64,000 nucleotides of DNA from K189A clade bacterium (GCA_902631405.1 CACOYI010000005.1:1-64000), one strand, 5' to 3'; positions 10,305-21,942 are shown, numbered from the stretch's first letter. Numbers and translations are program-made. The notes: generated from the sequence alone by a model not told the origin.

Positions 10305-12233
10305 CTAGAAATTTCTTGTAACGCCCAGAGCAGACTCAGAGCTCGAAAGGAAGGAGCTATATTCTGCCAATCTGTTTCTATCTCCGACTGCTTGACGCAA
10401 CAGATCAAGCTCTTCAGAGCTCGAGGAGCTTTTATCTCCGAACACTACCTTTGTCAGTGCAACGAGTGCTACGCTTCCATCCGAAAGATTTACTGAGTCA
10501 AAAACCTTTTTATCCTCGGAGGGGCGAGGCAACAAAAATGCCGCATCTACCACTTCTCGTTCCTGTTCATCTTCCCCGAAACCCCTGCCCACGTTTGAAA
10601 GGGTTTTCCAGGTCTGACCAATCGAGGCCGCAACGTCGCCAACACTAACGTCATCTTGAAGCAACCCGAGCGCCTCAGCGCTTAATCTTTCTATTTCAAA
10701 CCGAGTGTTCTCTTCCACCAGTTCCTCTCGAATTAGCGTCTTAACAACGTCGAATTCTTGTATCACAGGAGGCGTTCGCTCTGTAACTCTATAAACTAAG
10801 AAATCACCGGAAGGTAGATTTATTACCGGGGAGTTTTCTCCATCATACGATTGACCGCTAAACAACATTTCGCTGAGAAGCCCTGAATCAGTAGAAGGAT
10901 CACTACCAAACTTTTCTGCAAAGTTAAGTGCTGACACGTCACGGAGACTCTCTATCCCCAATCCAAATTCGAGAGAAGTATTCACAAGAGAGATGGATTC
11001 TTCAAATACAAATCTTTCTAGTTCTTCAGCCATAATTTCAAGCTTTTCTCTCGCTAACTCCCCAATTAAATCTTCCCGCAGTGCATCTTTTCTATCTTCA
11101 AAGGAGGCAATATCTACTGATGCTATTTCATCAAGCCTGACAATGTGGAACCCAAATTTCGTTTCAAAAACTTCCGATATATCTCCCACGGACTCCAAAG
11201 CCCACAGCACAGATTCGAACTCCGGCTCAAAAACGCCACGGCCAGCAGAACCAAGAGAACCTCCCTCACTGGCAGAAACCTCATCATCTGAGAAGCTTCT
11301 AGCTAAATCCTCAAAGCTTTCTCCACTTAGCACACGCTCTCTCAACTCAGAGGCTCTTCCTCTCAGACTCTCTTCATTTTCCGACTGATCCCTGGTTAGC
11401 AATATGTGAGAACTCGACCTCTCTGCGCTGCTCAATTTCAGCTCTAATTCGGCATTGTACGCGTCTAGGAGTTGCGCTTCTGTTAACTCCGCGCTCAAGT
11501 CGAATTTACGCTTTGCTGACTCTTCATTCAGAAGTACATATTCCAGATCGAGTATTTCTTCCGATAGAAACCTATCTTTTTCCTCCTCATAACGGGTGAC
11601 TATATCTTCCTCATCAATGAGCACTGTCTCGGAGTACTCTTGATAACTCAGCTTTATATAAGCCAAATCCCTCTTTTGTTGGATGAATCGGTAGGCATCA
11701 TCTACTTCTTTTTCACCCACATAAAGACTGCTTTCTATCGCTCGGCGTAAGAGGCCAGATCCTAAATCGACCCCAACAGCCTCTTTAAAACTCTCATTCG
11801 TGTAGCCTAACGCTGTGATCTGAGCTAGATACAAATCGTTATCGAACCCTTCAGCACCTCGATAAGCTGAACTGTTGATAAGTTCTTTGTCGATCGCTCG
11901 ATTAGAGAATCCTAAGCCGAGCTCAACCAGAGTCTGTCTAGACACCTCTTCATTGATTAATCTCGATAAAGCAAACTGTTGAATTTGATTTCTATCTAGA
12001 TCATTGGGGTTAAAGTCCTCCCCGAGTTGACTTAAGATCCTCCGCCGTTCTCTTTCCGTTTGGCGACTCAGATCAAATTCTGAAATTCCCTGGTTACCTA
12101 CCTCAGCTACATCACTGCTTGTGGAGGCAAAGAAATTAGCCGCGCCTAAACCCACTACCAGGGCGAAAATGAGTAACACAGTGATCACTCTGAAGCCTGT
12201 TCCCTGAGTCTGATCTCTCAGCTTTTGCAGCAT
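10305..12233 (-). CDS. ppiD: Peptidyl-prolyl isomerase PpiD (SurA_N / parvulin)
   Basis: MLQKLRDQTQGTGFRVITVLLIFALVVGLG anchor; parvulin domain HILLTRDQSENEESLRGRASEL...FSDDEVSASEGGSLGSAGRG; position next to hupB. Confidence 0.92.
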   Translation of the reverse strand: MLQKLRDQTQGTGFRVITVLLIFALVVGLGAANFFASTSSDVAEVGNQGISEFDLSRQTERERRRILSQLGEDFNPNDLDRNQIQQFALSRLINEEVSRQTLVELGLGFSNRAIDKELINSSAYRGAEGFDNDLYLAQITALGYTNESFKEAVGVDLGSGLLRRAIESSLYVGEKEVDDAYRFIQQKRDLAYIKLSYQEYSETVLIDEEDIVTRYEEEKDRFLSEEILDLEYVLLNEESAKRKFDLSAELTEAQLLDAYNAELELKLSSAERSSSHILLTRDQSENEESLRGRASELRERVLSGESFEDLARSFSDDEVSASEGGSLGSAGRGVFEPEFESVLWALESVGDISEVFETKFGFHIVRLDEIASVDIASFEDRKDALREDLIGELAREKLEIMAEELERFVFEESISLVNTSLEFGLGIESLRDVSALNFAEKFGSDPSTDSGLLSEMLFSGQSYDGENSPVINLPSGDFLVYRVTERTPPVIQEFDVVKTLIREELVEENTRFEIERLSAEALGLLQDDVSVGDVAASIGQTWKTLSNVGRGFGEDEQEREVVDAAFLLPRPSEDKKVFDSVNLSDGSVALVALTKVVFGDKSSSSSEELDLLRQAVGDRNRLAEYSSFLSSSESALGVTRNF

Positions 12234-12279
12234 TTTTCTTCCTTAAAAAATTCTTCTCTCAATTTAGTAGTTCAAATAT

Positions 12280-12303
12280 GAAAAAGGGCGCTTTAGGCGC
12301 CCT
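12280..12303 (-). terminator. Rho-independent terminator of hupB
   Basis: 7-bp stem AGGGCGC / GCGCCCT, 5-nt loop; minus-strand transcript ends ...GCGCCCTTTTT; directly downstream of hupB. Confidence 0.85.
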
Positions 12304-12327
12304 CTTACGGATCAAACTGGGTGATTC

Positions 12328-12600
12328 CTAGTTCAATGCGTCTTTCAAGGCTTTACCAGGTTTGAACGCTGGCACTTTCGCCGCCGCTATTTTGATAGCC
12401 GCACCAGTCGCAGGATTTCGACCGTCTCTAGCAGCACGCTCTCTCACCAAAAATGTACCAAACCCAACCAAAGAAACCGATTCCGCATTCTGTAAAGATC
12501 CCGAGATCGCGTTTAGCGTAGCATCTAAAGCTCTACCCGCATCAGCCTTGGAAATATCTGCGGAGGCCGCTATCTTGTCAATCAGTTCACCTTTATTCAC
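12328..12600 (-). CDS. hupB: DNA-binding protein HU-beta (GTG start, AAGGGG SD)
   Basis: [32 protein letters not shown]...[45 protein letters not shown]. Confidence 0.95.
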   Translation of the reverse strand: MNKGELIDKIAASADISKADAGRALDATLNAISGSLQNAESVSLVGFGTFLVRERAARDGRNPATGAAIKIAAAKVPAFKPGKALKDALN

Positions 12601-12737
12601 ATTAACCCCTTTTTTTTGTTTCAAAACGCTTTCGATATTTACCACTCCCTCAAATATCGAAACCCCATCGTGACCCTAGTTTTATACCAATACAGTGGGT
12701 CCTAAGCAAGCTAACTTATTCCGTGAGATCGCTTGAT

Positions 12738-15191
12738 TTAATGCGTGCTCGCTGACTCTGTTTTGGGCGTCTCTTTCCTTCTGCTACTTCCTCTTTTTTC
12801 AGTGGCATCCTTCTTTTTGTCAGGTATTATGGATTTAGGAGAAGTGACCAAGGCTAATTCAAATATCTCCTCTATCCATTTGACGGATATGATCTCTAGA
12901 TTCGCCACAACATTTGAGGGGATTTCTTTTAAATCCTTCTCATTTTCTTTCGAAATTAGAACACGCTTAATTCCGCCACGATGCGCGGCCAACAGTTTTT
13001 CCTTCAAACCACCTATCGGCAAGACTTGTCCTCTTAAGTTGATTTCACCCGTCATAGCCACATCTGAGCGAACCGGAATATCAGTCACAGCAGACACAAG
13101 CGCCGTGCACATCCCAATTCCTGCGCTCGGTCCATCCTTGGGTGTAGCGCCTTCAGGAACATGCACGTGTAAGTCGTGCTCGTCAAAGTAATTTAAATCA
13201 ATCCCTAAGGACTCACTCCTACTCCTCACAACGGTGAGGGCCGCTTGAATTGACTCCTGCATGACATCACCAAGAGAGCCTGTTCGAATCTGTTTTCCCT
13301 TGCCTGGAACGGCTACAGCTTCGATATTCAGAAGCTCGCCACCCACCTGTGTCCAGGCCAGCCCCGTGACTACGCCGACACGGTCTTCTGCGTCCGCCAG
13401 ACCATATTTAAACCTCTGGACACCATTGTACTTTTCGATACTCTTTGAACTTATTCGGGTGGCTCCAACTAGTTTCCTTCTGCGACCTTCTTTGGGCAGT
13501 ACTTTCTCTCGCAGAGCAATTTCCGTAACTAATTTCCTCGTGACCTTGGCGATTTCCCTCTCCAGGTTCCTCACACCCGCTTCCCTTGTGTAATGCCTGA
13601 TAAGGTCTAGAATCGCCCCATCTGACATTTTTACCCGTTTAGCCTCTAATCCGTTATTTTCGAGCTGCTTTGGCAGTAAGTACCGGCGGGCGATGTTCAA
13701 CTTCTCTGCTTCCGTGTAACCGGGCAGACGAATCACTTCCATTCGGTCGAGCAACGCTGGCGGGATATTCATAGAATTTGAGGTGCAGACAAAGAAAACG
13801 TCTGATAAATCGAAATCTACTTCCAAATAATGATCGTTGAAGCTGGAATTTTGTTCGGGATCGAGTACTTCTAGTAAGGCGCTCGCAGGATCACCGCGCA
13901 TATCCATACCCATTTTATCAATTTCATCTAGAAGGAAGAGCGGGTTCGACACTTCGGCTTTGGAGATTTTTTGAATAACCTTCCCTGGCATCGATCCTAT
14001 ATAAGTTTTCCTATGGCCCCTTATTTCTGCTTCATCTCTAACACCTCCTAATGCCATTCTCAGGAATTTCCGGTTAGTTGCCCGCGCAATACTCTTCCCC
14101 AGACTGGTCTTCCCCACCCCGGGCGGTCCAACCAGGCACAGAATTGGCCCCTTCGTTTTTTTAACTCGGTTTTGGACAGCAAGATATTCAACGATCCTTT
14201 CCTTTACGTCCTCGAGTCCGTAATGATCTTCATCCAAAACTTGCTGCGCCGAAAGAATATCCTTTCTAACCCGACTCTTCTTGCCCCAAGGCAATCCCAC
14301 CAACCAATCGAGGTAGCCCCTGACGACCGTCGCCTCCGCCGACATCGGGGCCATATTCTTTAATTTTTTGAGCTCAGCCGTGGCCTTGGATTCAGCTTCC
14401 TTGGGCATCTTCGAAGATTGTATTTTTTCGCTCAGCTCATCGATTTCGCTGACAGAATCATCTCCCATTTCCTTTTGGATAGCTTTGATTTGTTCGTTTA
14501 GATAATAGTCCTTCTGACTACGTTCCATCTGTTCCTTGACGCGGCTTCTGATTCGACTATCAACCTTCTGCAGATCCAACTCGGCCTCCAGCAAGGAGAG
14601 CACAGCGTCCACGCGCTCTCTTTTGGGAATCGTTTCCAACAGCCTCTGTTTGTCAGCGAGGTCTACGAATATTTGAGTCGCAATGCTATCAACCATCCTG
14701 GAAAGACTATCTATCGCAGAGAGGGAGGAGACTATCTCTTGCGGTATTTTCTTTCCTCCTTTTGCATATTTCTCAAATTGTTCGAGCAAAAGCTTTATTA
14801 GCCCTTCCTCATCCGATAACTGCGCCTCGTCATCTTCAACGACGCTCAGATTAGCCCGGATGAAGTCCTCCGAGAGCATGTACTTTTCTACTCTCGCACG
14901 AGATTGTCCCTCGACTAAAATTTTGACGGTACCGTCGGGAAGCTTAAGCAATTGAAGGATGCGCGCGACTGATCCAAACTGATAAAGATCGTTTTCCTGA
15001 GTTATCTGCTCCTCGGCATATTTTTTCGCCACCAGGAAGATAACTTTATCTAGAGACATCGCCTCATCAAGCGCCCTGATCGAGCTTTCCGTTCCCACAA
15101 ATAAAGGATGAACTCCGTGAGGGAAAACCACCATATCTCTTAGTGGCAGAACCGGGATCTCACTTTCTGTCCTGAATGTTGTTTCGCCCAT
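12738..15191 (-). CDS. lon: ATP-dependent protease Lon
   Basis: LCLVGPPGVGKTSLGKSIARATNRKF; catalytic PKDGPSAGIGMCTALVSAVT. Confidence 0.97.
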   Translation of the reverse strand: MGETTFRTESEIPVLPLRDMVVFPHGVHPLFVGTESSIRALDEAMSLDKVIFLVAKKYAEEQITQENDLYQFGSVARILQLLKLPDGTVKILVEGQSRARVEKYMLSEDFIRANLSVVEDDEAQLSDEEGLIKLLLEQFEKYAKGGKKIPQEIVSSLSAIDSLSRMVDSIATQIFVDLADKQRLLETIPKRERVDAVLSLLEAELDLQKVDSRIRSRVKEQMERSQKDYYLNEQIKAIQKEMGDDSVSEIDELSEKIQSSKMPKEAESKATAELKKLKNMAPMSAEATVVRGYLDWLVGLPWGKKSRVRKDILSAQQVLDEDHYGLEDVKERIVEYLAVQNRVKKTKGPILCLVGPPGVGKTSLGKSIARATNRKFLRMALGGVRDEAEIRGHRKTYIGSMPGKVIQKISKAEVSNPLFLLDEIDKMGMDMRGDPASALLEVLDPEQNSSFNDHYLEVDFDLSDVFFVCTSNSMNIPPALLDRMEVIRLPGYTEAEKLNIARRYLLPKQLENNGLEAKRVKMSDGAILDLIRHYTREAGVRNLEREIAKVTRKLVTEIALREKVLPKEGRRRKLVGATRISSKSIEKYNGVQRFKYGLADAEDRVGVVTGLAWTQVGGELLNIEAVAVPGKGKQIRTGSLGDVMQESIQAALTVVRSRSESLGIDLNYFDEHDLHVHVPEGATPKDGPSAGIGMCTALVSAVTDIPVRSDVAMTGEINLRGQVLPIGGLKEKLLAAHRGGIKRVLISKENEKDLKEIPSNVVANLEIISVKWIEEIFELALVTSPKSIIPDKKKDATEKRGSSRRKETPKTESASTH

Positions 15192-15281
15192 TACCAAAGC
15201 CTCCGTTCGACGATCCTAAACACCATCTTCAGCCTTTTTGTTGACGCGAAATCTCCCCCGAATCAAGAGCTTTTTAGCTAA

Positions 15282-16568
15282 TCACTCATCTTGCGCAATT
15301 TTAGCCTTATCCACATTCTCGTAAATGAGCATAGGGTCACTATCCCCATTTATCACATTTTCATCTATCACCACCTTGCTGACTTCATCACTCGATGGTA
15401 AGTCATACATAGTGTTAAGCAGCACTGCCTCAAGGATTGACCGAAGTCCTCTCGCGCCGGTCTTGCGCTCAGTCGCTTTAGCAGCTATCGCCTGAAGCGC
15501 GTCCTCTCTGAAGTCTACTTCGACGCCCTCCATCTCGAACAACTTTCCATATTGCTTGGTCAAAGAGTTTTTCGGCTCGGTCAGGATTCTAACCAACGCG
15601 TCGTTATCTAACTCATTCAGCGTGGCGACAATAGGGAGTCGGCCCACGAACTCAGGGATTAGCCCGTATTTAACGAGATCCTCCGGTTCTATTCCCCTCA
15701 ACGTCTCCCCGATGCTACCTTGATCCTTTTCCCCTTTTACCTCGGCACCAAAGCCAATGCCAGATTTGCTTGACCTGTCTAAAATCACCTTGTCTAAGCC
15801 AGCAAAAGCTCCTCCACAAATAAACAATATATTTGACGTGTCCACTTGGAGAAACTCTTGTTGAGGATGCTTTCGTCCTCCTTGCGGCGGGACCGATGCG
15901 ACGGTTCCCTCAATAAGCTTTAACAACGCCTGCTGGACTCCCTCTCCAGAGACATCCCTGGTTATTGACGGGTTATCCGATTTCCGTGAAATTTTGTCTA
16001 TCTCGTCAATGTAGACGATTCCAACCTGAGCCTTCTCGACATCATAATCGCATTTTTGAAGGAGTTTCTGGATTATGTTTTCCACGTCTTCTCCGACGTA
16101 TCCAGCCTCGGTTAACGTAGTCGCATCCGCTATCGTGAACGGGACATCTAGAACTCTGGCCAGTGTCTCCGCTAGCAAAGTCTTTCCGCAGCCAGTTGGA
16201 CCTATCAACAATATGTTGGATTTTGATAGTTCTACCCTATCGTCACTATCTTTTTCCGTGTAGTTCAGGCGCTTATAGTGATTGTATACCGCTACAGATA
16301 GCACCTTTTTCGCGTGCTCCTGTCCTATAACGTAATTATCGAGTATTCGGTTGATCTCTTCCGGTATTGGTAACTTTGTCGTTTCCTCCGATTTTTCGCT
16401 TTCGGCAACTTCCTCTCGGATAATGTCGTTGCACAACTCAACGCATTCATCACAGATAAATACCGAAGGGCCCGCTATCAGCTTCCTAACTTCGTGTTGG
16501 CTCTTACCGCAGAACGAGCAGTAAAGCATCTTGCCCGAATCGTCTTCTTTCCCGTCGCCATCTGCCAT
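15282..16568 (-). CDS. clpX: ATP-dependent Clp protease ATP-binding subunit ClpX
   Basis: Zn finger [49 protein letters not shown]. Confidence 0.97.
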   Translation of the reverse strand: MADGDGKEDDSGKMLYCSFCGKSQHEVRKLIAGPSVFICDECVELCNDIIREEVAESEKSEETTKLPIPEEINRILDNYVIGQEHAKKVLSVAVYNHYKRLNYTEKDSDDRVELSKSNILLIGPTGCGKTLLAETLARVLDVPFTIADATTLTEAGYVGEDVENIIQKLLQKCDYDVEKAQVGIVYIDEIDKISRKSDNPSITRDVSGEGVQQALLKLIEGTVASVPPQGGRKHPQQEFLQVDTSNILFICGGAFAGLDKVILDRSSKSGIGFGAEVKGEKDQGSIGETLRGIEPEDLVKYGLIPEFVGRLPIVATLNELDNDALVRILTEPKNSLTKQYGKLFEMEGVEVDFREDALQAIAAKATERKTGARGLRSILEAVLLNTMYDLPSSDEVSKVVIDENVINGDSDPMLIYENVDKAKIAQDE

Positions 16569-16663
16569 TTGCTAACCCTTAGTTGTATTCAGCCGTTTGT
16601 ATTGCAACCAACCTAAGACCTAAGATTGCGCAACCTACCCTATATTTGCAACCCTATGTACCG

Positions 16664-17290
16664 TTATTCTTTTTCCTTACCGGATTCAAGCCTACTTTTT
16701 TGAATCTTATCTATAAGACCGTATTCCAAGGCGGATTCAGGGCTCATCCAAAAATCTCTATCCGTATCTTTTGCGACGACCTCAGGGCTCTTTCCGGTGT
16801 GTTCAGCGATGAGGTTATTAAGTTGTTCGCGCATCAAAAGGATCTCTTGCGCTTGTATCTCTATGTCCGCAGCAACCCCTCTAGAGCCGCCTGATGGTTG
16901 ATGCAGCATCATTCTTGAATTAGGTAAAGCGAATCGTTTCCCTTTAGTCCCGGCTGCTAACAAGAAAGCGCCCATGCTCGCTGCCTGGCCTACGCAAAGG
17001 GTGCTTATATCCGGCTTAATAAACTGCATGGTGTCGTAGATAGACATACCAGCCGTCACCGATCCTCCAGGCGAATTAATATAGAAATTGATATCCTTGT
17101 CGGGGTTTTCAGACTCCAAAAACAACATTTGCGCGACAACCAAGTTCGCCATGTGATCCTCTACCGGGCCAACGAGAAAGATGATTCGTTCTTTCAGCAA
17201 TCTAGAGTAAATATCATAAGCCCTCTCACCTCTGGAGGTCTGCTCAACCACCATAGGAACCATTCCTAAGTTATTGATTTCTTGGGTCAT
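16664..17290 (-). CDS. clpP: Clp protease proteolytic subunit ClpP
   Basis: [53 protein letters not shown]. Confidence 0.97.
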   Translation of the reverse strand: MTQEINNLGMVPMVVEQTSRGERAYDIYSRLLKERIIFLVGPVEDHMANLVVAQMLFLESENPDKDINFYINSPGGSVTAGMSIYDTMQFIKPDISTLCVGQAASMGAFLLAAGTKGKRFALPNSRMMLHQPSGGSRGVAADIEIQAQEILLMREQLNNLIAEHTGKSPEVVAKDTDRDFWMSPESALEYGLIDKIQKSRLESGKEKE

Positions 17291-17301
17291 ATTGGTTGCC
17301 T

Positions 17302-18660
17302 CTAGTCTTTATTTTCCGTTTCTTCGTTAACTTCACTTCCCGCTTTAAAGGGAGCCAATGCTGCCCCGCTCAGGACCTCACCATACGCGGCTTCAATCTG
17401 CTCGACTCTCGCCTCTTCTAATATAAGGTCGATTACTCGATCTTCAAGTAATCCCATCTCCACACCACGCATTTGGTCAGGGTTATTCTTGTACCAGGAG
17501 ATTACTTGTTCAGGTTCACCATAGACTGAGGCCATCTCCGTAAGTTTCGACTCAATATCTGTTTCCTCCACCTTTATTTCTCTCGCGCTAATAATCTCAT
17601 TAACTACCAGGCCGACCTTCACTCTTTTCTCGGCCTGGTCGCGAAATAAATCATCAGGCAGGTCTATTTTCTGCGGGTTGCCGGGTGGTTGTTGAAACTG
17701 ACCTAGCATTTGATCTTTAAGCGCCTGAATCTCTCTCTGAACGACATCGCTTGGTAGGGCAAATTCATGCATTTCTGCCAACGAATCCATCACCTGTTGT
17801 TTTGTTTGATTCGTAATCGAGCTATCCAGCTCCTTTTGCATATTATTTCGAAGTTCTTCCATGAATTTATCTTGGCCGCCCTCTTCTACGCCTAATTTCT
17901 TGAAGAAGTCTTCATCTAGCTCCGGCTTTTTCGCTTCGAGCACTTCCAACACTTTTACGTCGAATTTAACAGTCTTCCCTTGAAGCTCTTCTGCTCGATA
18001 ATCCTCTGGGAAAGTCGCGTCGAAACTTTTCTCCTCAGAGGCAGAGACACCCACTAGAGCATCTTCGAAATCTTTAATCATCTGACCTTTTCCAAGACTA
18101 AAAAGGACACCTTCCCCCGAGGCAGATTCCACTTTTTCACCATCTAGCGATCCCGAAAAATCGACTTTAACTTGGTCTGCCTCAGCAGACGCTCTCTCCA
18201 CCGCTTCGTAAGTCGTGTGTTGATCTCGAAGCTTCTCAACCATTTCCTCTAAATCAGCCTCTTCAATGCCTGCTTGCGGTTTCTTGATTTCCATACTTGA
18301 AAAATCGCCTAACTCCACTTTCGGATACACCTCGAAGATGGCGGTAAACTCTAGGTCCGTACCAGGATTCATCTTGACGACATCTAGCTTGGGAGTTCCA
18401 GCCGGATTAAGCGCCTCTTGTTGGATCGCTTCAAAAAATCCGGTCTGCATCATCTCTCCAGCAACTTCAGCCCTGATGGCAGGACCGTAACGCCGTCTCA
18501 CCTCTTTTATGGGCACCTTGCCCGCCCGGAAACCTGGAATTTTCGCTTTATGCTTGGCCTGTGCGAGCCTTACCGATATCTCTGATTCGAACTTTTCGCC
18601 TTCAATGGTAATCGTGAGCTTGCGCTCCAATCCCGGCAAAATTTCAACAGATACGTTCAT
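17302..18660 (-). CDS. tig: Trigger factor
   Basis: [28 protein letters not shown]...[22 protein letters not shown]; upstream of clpP. Confidence 0.96.
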   Translation of the reverse strand: MNVSVEILPGLERKLTITIEGEKFESEISVRLAQAKHKAKIPGFRAGKVPIKEVRRRYGPAIRAEVAGEMMQTGFFEAIQQEALNPAGTPKLDVVKMNPGTDLEFTAIFEVYPKVELGDFSSMEIKKPQAGIEEADLEEMVEKLRDQHTTYEAVERASAEADQVKVDFSGSLDGEKVESASGEGVLFSLGKGQMIKDFEDALVGVSASEEKSFDATFPEDYRAEELQGKTVKFDVKVLEVLEAKKPELDEDFFKKLGVEEGGQDKFMEELRNNMQKELDSSITNQTKQQVMDSLAEMHEFALPSDVVQREIQALKDQMLGQFQQPPGNPQKIDLPDDLFRDQAEKRVKVGLVVNEIISAREIKVEETDIESKLTEMASVYGEPEQVISWYKNNPDQMRGVEMGLLEDRVIDLILEEARVEQIEAAYGEVLSGAALAPFKAGSEVNEETENKD

Positions 18661-18811
18661 TATTTTTTTTTTCCTTGATTACGAAACCGAACTCATTTTC
18701 GGCCACAATGTACTTTGATCTTGCGAACTGGCTAGATGGTATTGTGAGTTTACGCTTGAGGCTAACGAGCCAACATAATATCAGAATTGATTTAGCGTTA
18801 AACCTGCCCAG

Positions 18812-20194
18812 TCAGGTAAGCAACCCTTCTCGTTCGAAATCTGATTCTTCCTTTCTGATATAGATTCTAAGCCAATAAAACGCCACCACGGAAGATAAGA
18901 TCATGGCTATCGCGCCACCGATAAAAATACCCGGAAAACCAAATAAATAATTGCCCAAAACAGCTAACGGCAAAGATACAAATATGGTTTGGACAACAGA
19001 AATAATCAGCGGCGGTTTTGGTTGACCCAATGCGTTAAAGCTATTCGTACTGTTGGACAACACACCCATAAAGCCAATACTGATCGGCGCAATCAATAAG
19101 TAGATAAAAGCTGCCTCTACCACGTTAGAGTCATTGTTGACTGCGGCCACCGCAAACGGCCCAAGACCCGCTAGGACAATGAAAGAAAGAAGCCCCCAAC
19201 CGAGTGCGAAAAAATGAGCGGTTCTCAAAGATTTTCGCACTCGACCAAATTCGTTTGCTCCCCAATTTTGTCCCACGAATGGGGCGATACTCATGGATAA
19301 CGCCCAGATAACCATCGCTAGCATCGTTTCTATCCGTGAGGCCAAGCTAAAACCAGCTACGAAAGCAGTCCCATGACCCGCGATCAACCGCGTAATTATG
19401 CTGAACGACAATGGACCGATAAGGTTAGAGGCAATCGCGGGCAAGCCGACATGAAATATGTCCCTGCAAGATGAGAGGAACCCTGTCAGCTGCCCCACTA
19501 TTAGTCGATCCACATAGATATAGTAGATGTATAACAAGAAACCGAAGAAGCGAGCCACCACAAATCCAAGAGCCGCGCCTAGTAAGCCCAATTCCGGGGC
19601 ACCCCCCAAGCCAAAAATAAAGATAGGCCCGCAGAGTATCTGCAGAGCCGCCCCTACGACCATCAAATAACCTGGTTTCTTGACGTCGCCTGCTGATCTC
19701 ATCAATTGTGACCCCACCATCGCTATCGAAAAAAAAGGTAATCCAAGAAACCAGACCTGCATATATTCGACCGCTAGCGGTAAAGCTTTCCCTCCTGCGC
19801 CCAACAATCGAAACAGACTCTCCAAGTTAGGGAATAAGACAATGGCAATAAATGAAACGAAGATTATCGTCAGTAAGAGGCTATGGGTCAGAATGATTTT
19901 TGCTTTGGCGTGGTCATTAGCTCCAATGCTTCTCGCGACGACGGAAGAAGCCCCAACCGCCAACCCCATTGACATGCTCTGCATCAGCATGACCAAAGGG
20001 AACGTGAAGCCCAAAGCCGCAAGCTCAAGAGTACCTACAAATCCAATATAGACGGATTCAGCTAAGTTTGCCGCCATGACCGCCACCAGCCCAAGGACCA
20101 TAAATCCGGTCAGTCTGAGTAGGTGCTGTGTTTCAGAGCCTTTGGTTAAGTCTCTGGAGCCTGAAAAGCTTGACTCACTTGATCCTTCGCTAAT
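18812..20194 (-). CDS. MATE family efflux transporter; track ORF starts at 20101, but the frame with MATE-like N-terminus runs to an ATT codon at 20192-20194
   Basis: ...RDLTKGSETQHLLRLTGFMVLGLVAVMAANLAESVYIGFVGTLELAALGFTFPL; 12 TM; SD AAGGA 5 nt before ATT. Confidence 0.85.
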   Translation of the reverse strand: MSEGSSESSFSGSRDLTKGSETQHLLRLTGFMVLGLVAVMAANLAESVYIGFVGTLELAALGFTFPLVMLMQSMSMGLAVGASSVVARSIGANDHAKAKIILTHSLLLTIIFVSFIAIVLFPNLESLFRLLGAGGKALPLAVEYMQVWFLGLPFFSIAMVGSQLMRSAGDVKKPGYLMVVGAALQILCGPIFIFGLGGAPELGLLGAALGFVVARFFGFLLYIYYIYVDRLIVGQLTGFLSSCRDIFHVGLPAIASNLIGPLSFSIITRLIAGHGTAFVAGFSLASRIETMLAMVIWALSMSIAPFVGQNWGANEFGRVRKSLRTAHFFALGWGLLSFIVLAGLGPFAVAAVNNDSNVVEAAFIYLLIAPISIGFMGVLSNSTNSFNALGQPKPPLIISVVQTIFVSLPLAVLGNYLFGFPGIFIGGAIAMILSSVVAFYWLRIYIRKEESDFEREGLLT

Positions 20195-20369
20195 GGGAAT
20201 CCTTAGTTAATATTGATGAGTTCCTTTTGAACGCTCTCTCAACGCCCAAACTTAAACTTCGAACCGACGGACGACAGGTATGGGAGCGAATCTCTCGTTA
20301 CCGCCCACACGGAGAGTATACACGGCTAGACCCCCCCCCAAAAGAAATGCTTATTCGCAACGGCAGACG

Positions 20370-21872
20370 TCAAATCTCGGTTGCGTTGGCCGAATCTTTC
20401 TGGGCCAGCTCCTCTCGAATTTCGGCATACCGTTTTTTATTAAGCCTGTAACCGATATAAAAAGCGCCCGCGATCAAACCACCCACCATGGCAAAAGGAC
20501 CGTCCACCATTCCCAACCTAAAGACTACATCTTCTGGCACATCTCCAGGCGGGTTGGATCTATCAAGTAGGATATAAAACTCCAGTGCAAAACCGGCCAC
20601 CACGTGACCAATAGCGTTCATAGCCTTCGCAAAAAAAGTACGCGCCGAATAGAAGATGCCTTCTTGTCTTTTTCCTGTTGCCAACGCGTGTTCATCGGCA
20701 ATATCCGCGAGCGCCGACATGACGCTGATATTGAGAACAGAACCACAGAACGAACTAAAACAGCCGATTCCAATAATGAAAAATACGAGGCCCCAGGACC
20801 CAGCAGCAGGAGAGAATCCGAGGAGCGCTAGATTTGGCGCTAAAGACCAGAAAAAGGTCAATCCCCAGGCGGTCACTACGATTGTCCATCTTTTATCAAA
20901 TTTTCCGTGTAGGTGAGCCGCAGTAAAAAAGGCTATTTGATAACCAATCAGGGTATTTATCGCTAACCAGCCTTGTTGGTACGGCGTTAACTCCCAAAAA
21001 TAAATGGCCATATAGATGCCCAACGTCTCGTGAGTTCCGATAGTCAGAGAAAGGAAAAAAAGCCCGATAAGTAGAAAAAGATAATTTCGATTACCCATCA
21101 CTGCCGAGACATCTTTTAGTAAATCGGAAAATCCGAACGGCTCAACGACACCCTCGTGCCTCTTCAACCGCGGTATCTGATCTCTGGTGCAATAAGCTGA
21201 GACCAGAATTGAGATAGCGATGACTGCCATACAAGTGAGGACGATGGGCGTATAGGCTGGCTGGTAGAGCCTGCCCTCTTGATCCGAATACATAAAGCCG
21301 AACACCAGGAAATAGGCGAACGAGTTCATACCGAAGCCACCATACAAACCAAAGAGGTTGTTGAAGCTCATGATTCGAGTGCGCTCGATGTAATTATCGG
21401 AAAGCTCAGCACCCATGGCTAAGTGAGGGATCGCAAAAAATGTCTGAAACGCTCTCATCAATATCGTAAACACAACAAACCAGCTAAAAAGCAGAGTCTG
21501 AGAGCCAAGCAAATCCTCTGGCGGATTGAATAGGAGAAAAATGCAAAATGCCAAAGGGATAGGAGCTAGGAACATAAAAGGATGCCTTCTTCCCCAGCGT
21601 GATCTGAATCGATCAGAAATTGCACCCACGGCTGGATCTGTTATCGCATCCGCAAATATTGCTATCGCAGTCGCTATACCAGCAAGCGCAGCTGAGAGGC
21701 CTATGATCCGCTCGTAATAGAAAAAAGCGAGCGATAAAAAAATCCAATTCGATGCTGTCTCACCTATTGTCCCGACACCAAAGAAAAACTTAGTTCTCAA
21801 CGGAACTCTCTGATCCTGCGGATCAGCTACCAAACTAGATGAGTCAGCGTTTGAAGACGAATCAGTCATCAC
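20370..21872 (-). CDS. MFS transporter, GPH (glycoside-pentoside-hexuronide) symporter-like
   Basis: ITDPAVGAISDRFRSRWGRRHPFMFLAPIP; multiple TM helices. Confidence 0.85.
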   Translation of the reverse strand: MMTDSSSNADSSSLVADPQDQRVPLRTKFFFGVGTIGETASNWIFLSLAFFYYERIIGLSAALAGIATAIAIFADAITDPAVGAISDRFRSRWGRRHPFMFLAPIPLAFCIFLLFNPPEDLLGSQTLLFSWFVVFTILMRAFQTFFAIPHLAMGAELSDNYIERTRIMSFNNLFGLYGGFGMNSFAYFLVFGFMYSDQEGRLYQPAYTPIVLTCMAVIAISILVSAYCTRDQIPRLKRHEGVVEPFGFSDLLKDVSAVMGNRNYLFLLIGLFFLSLTIGTHETLGIYMAIYFWELTPYQQGWLAINTLIGYQIAFFTAAHLHGKFDKRWTIVVTAWGLTFFWSLAPNLALLGFSPAAGSWGLVFFIIGIGCFSSFCGSVLNISVMSALADIADEHALATGKRQEGIFYSARTFFAKAMNAIGHVVAGFALEFYILLDRSNPPGDVPEDVVFRLGMVDGPFAMVGGLIAGAFYIGYRLNKKRYAEIREELAQKDSANATEI

Positions 21873-21900
21873 CCCTCCCAGAATGCAAATGGCACATCAC

Positions 21901-21942
21901 CCATCACCAGTCACCAGTCACCAGTCACCAGTCACCAGTCAA
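21901..21942. repeat. 7-bp tandem repeat: (CAGTCAC)x4 flanked by the near units CCATCAC and CAGTCAA
   Basis: Directly readable in sequence. Confidence 0.95.

Noticed and set aside
20331-20339. C9 homopolymer between the MATE and MFS genes as a phase-variable tract
   Set aside because: Intergenic and between divergent-from-start positions with no clear promoter; listed ORFs across it (20227-20451, 20280-20570) look spurious
21901-21942. Short repeats considered as a CRISPR remnant
   Set aside because: Units are 7 bp with no spacers, and no cas genes are present; simple tandem repeat
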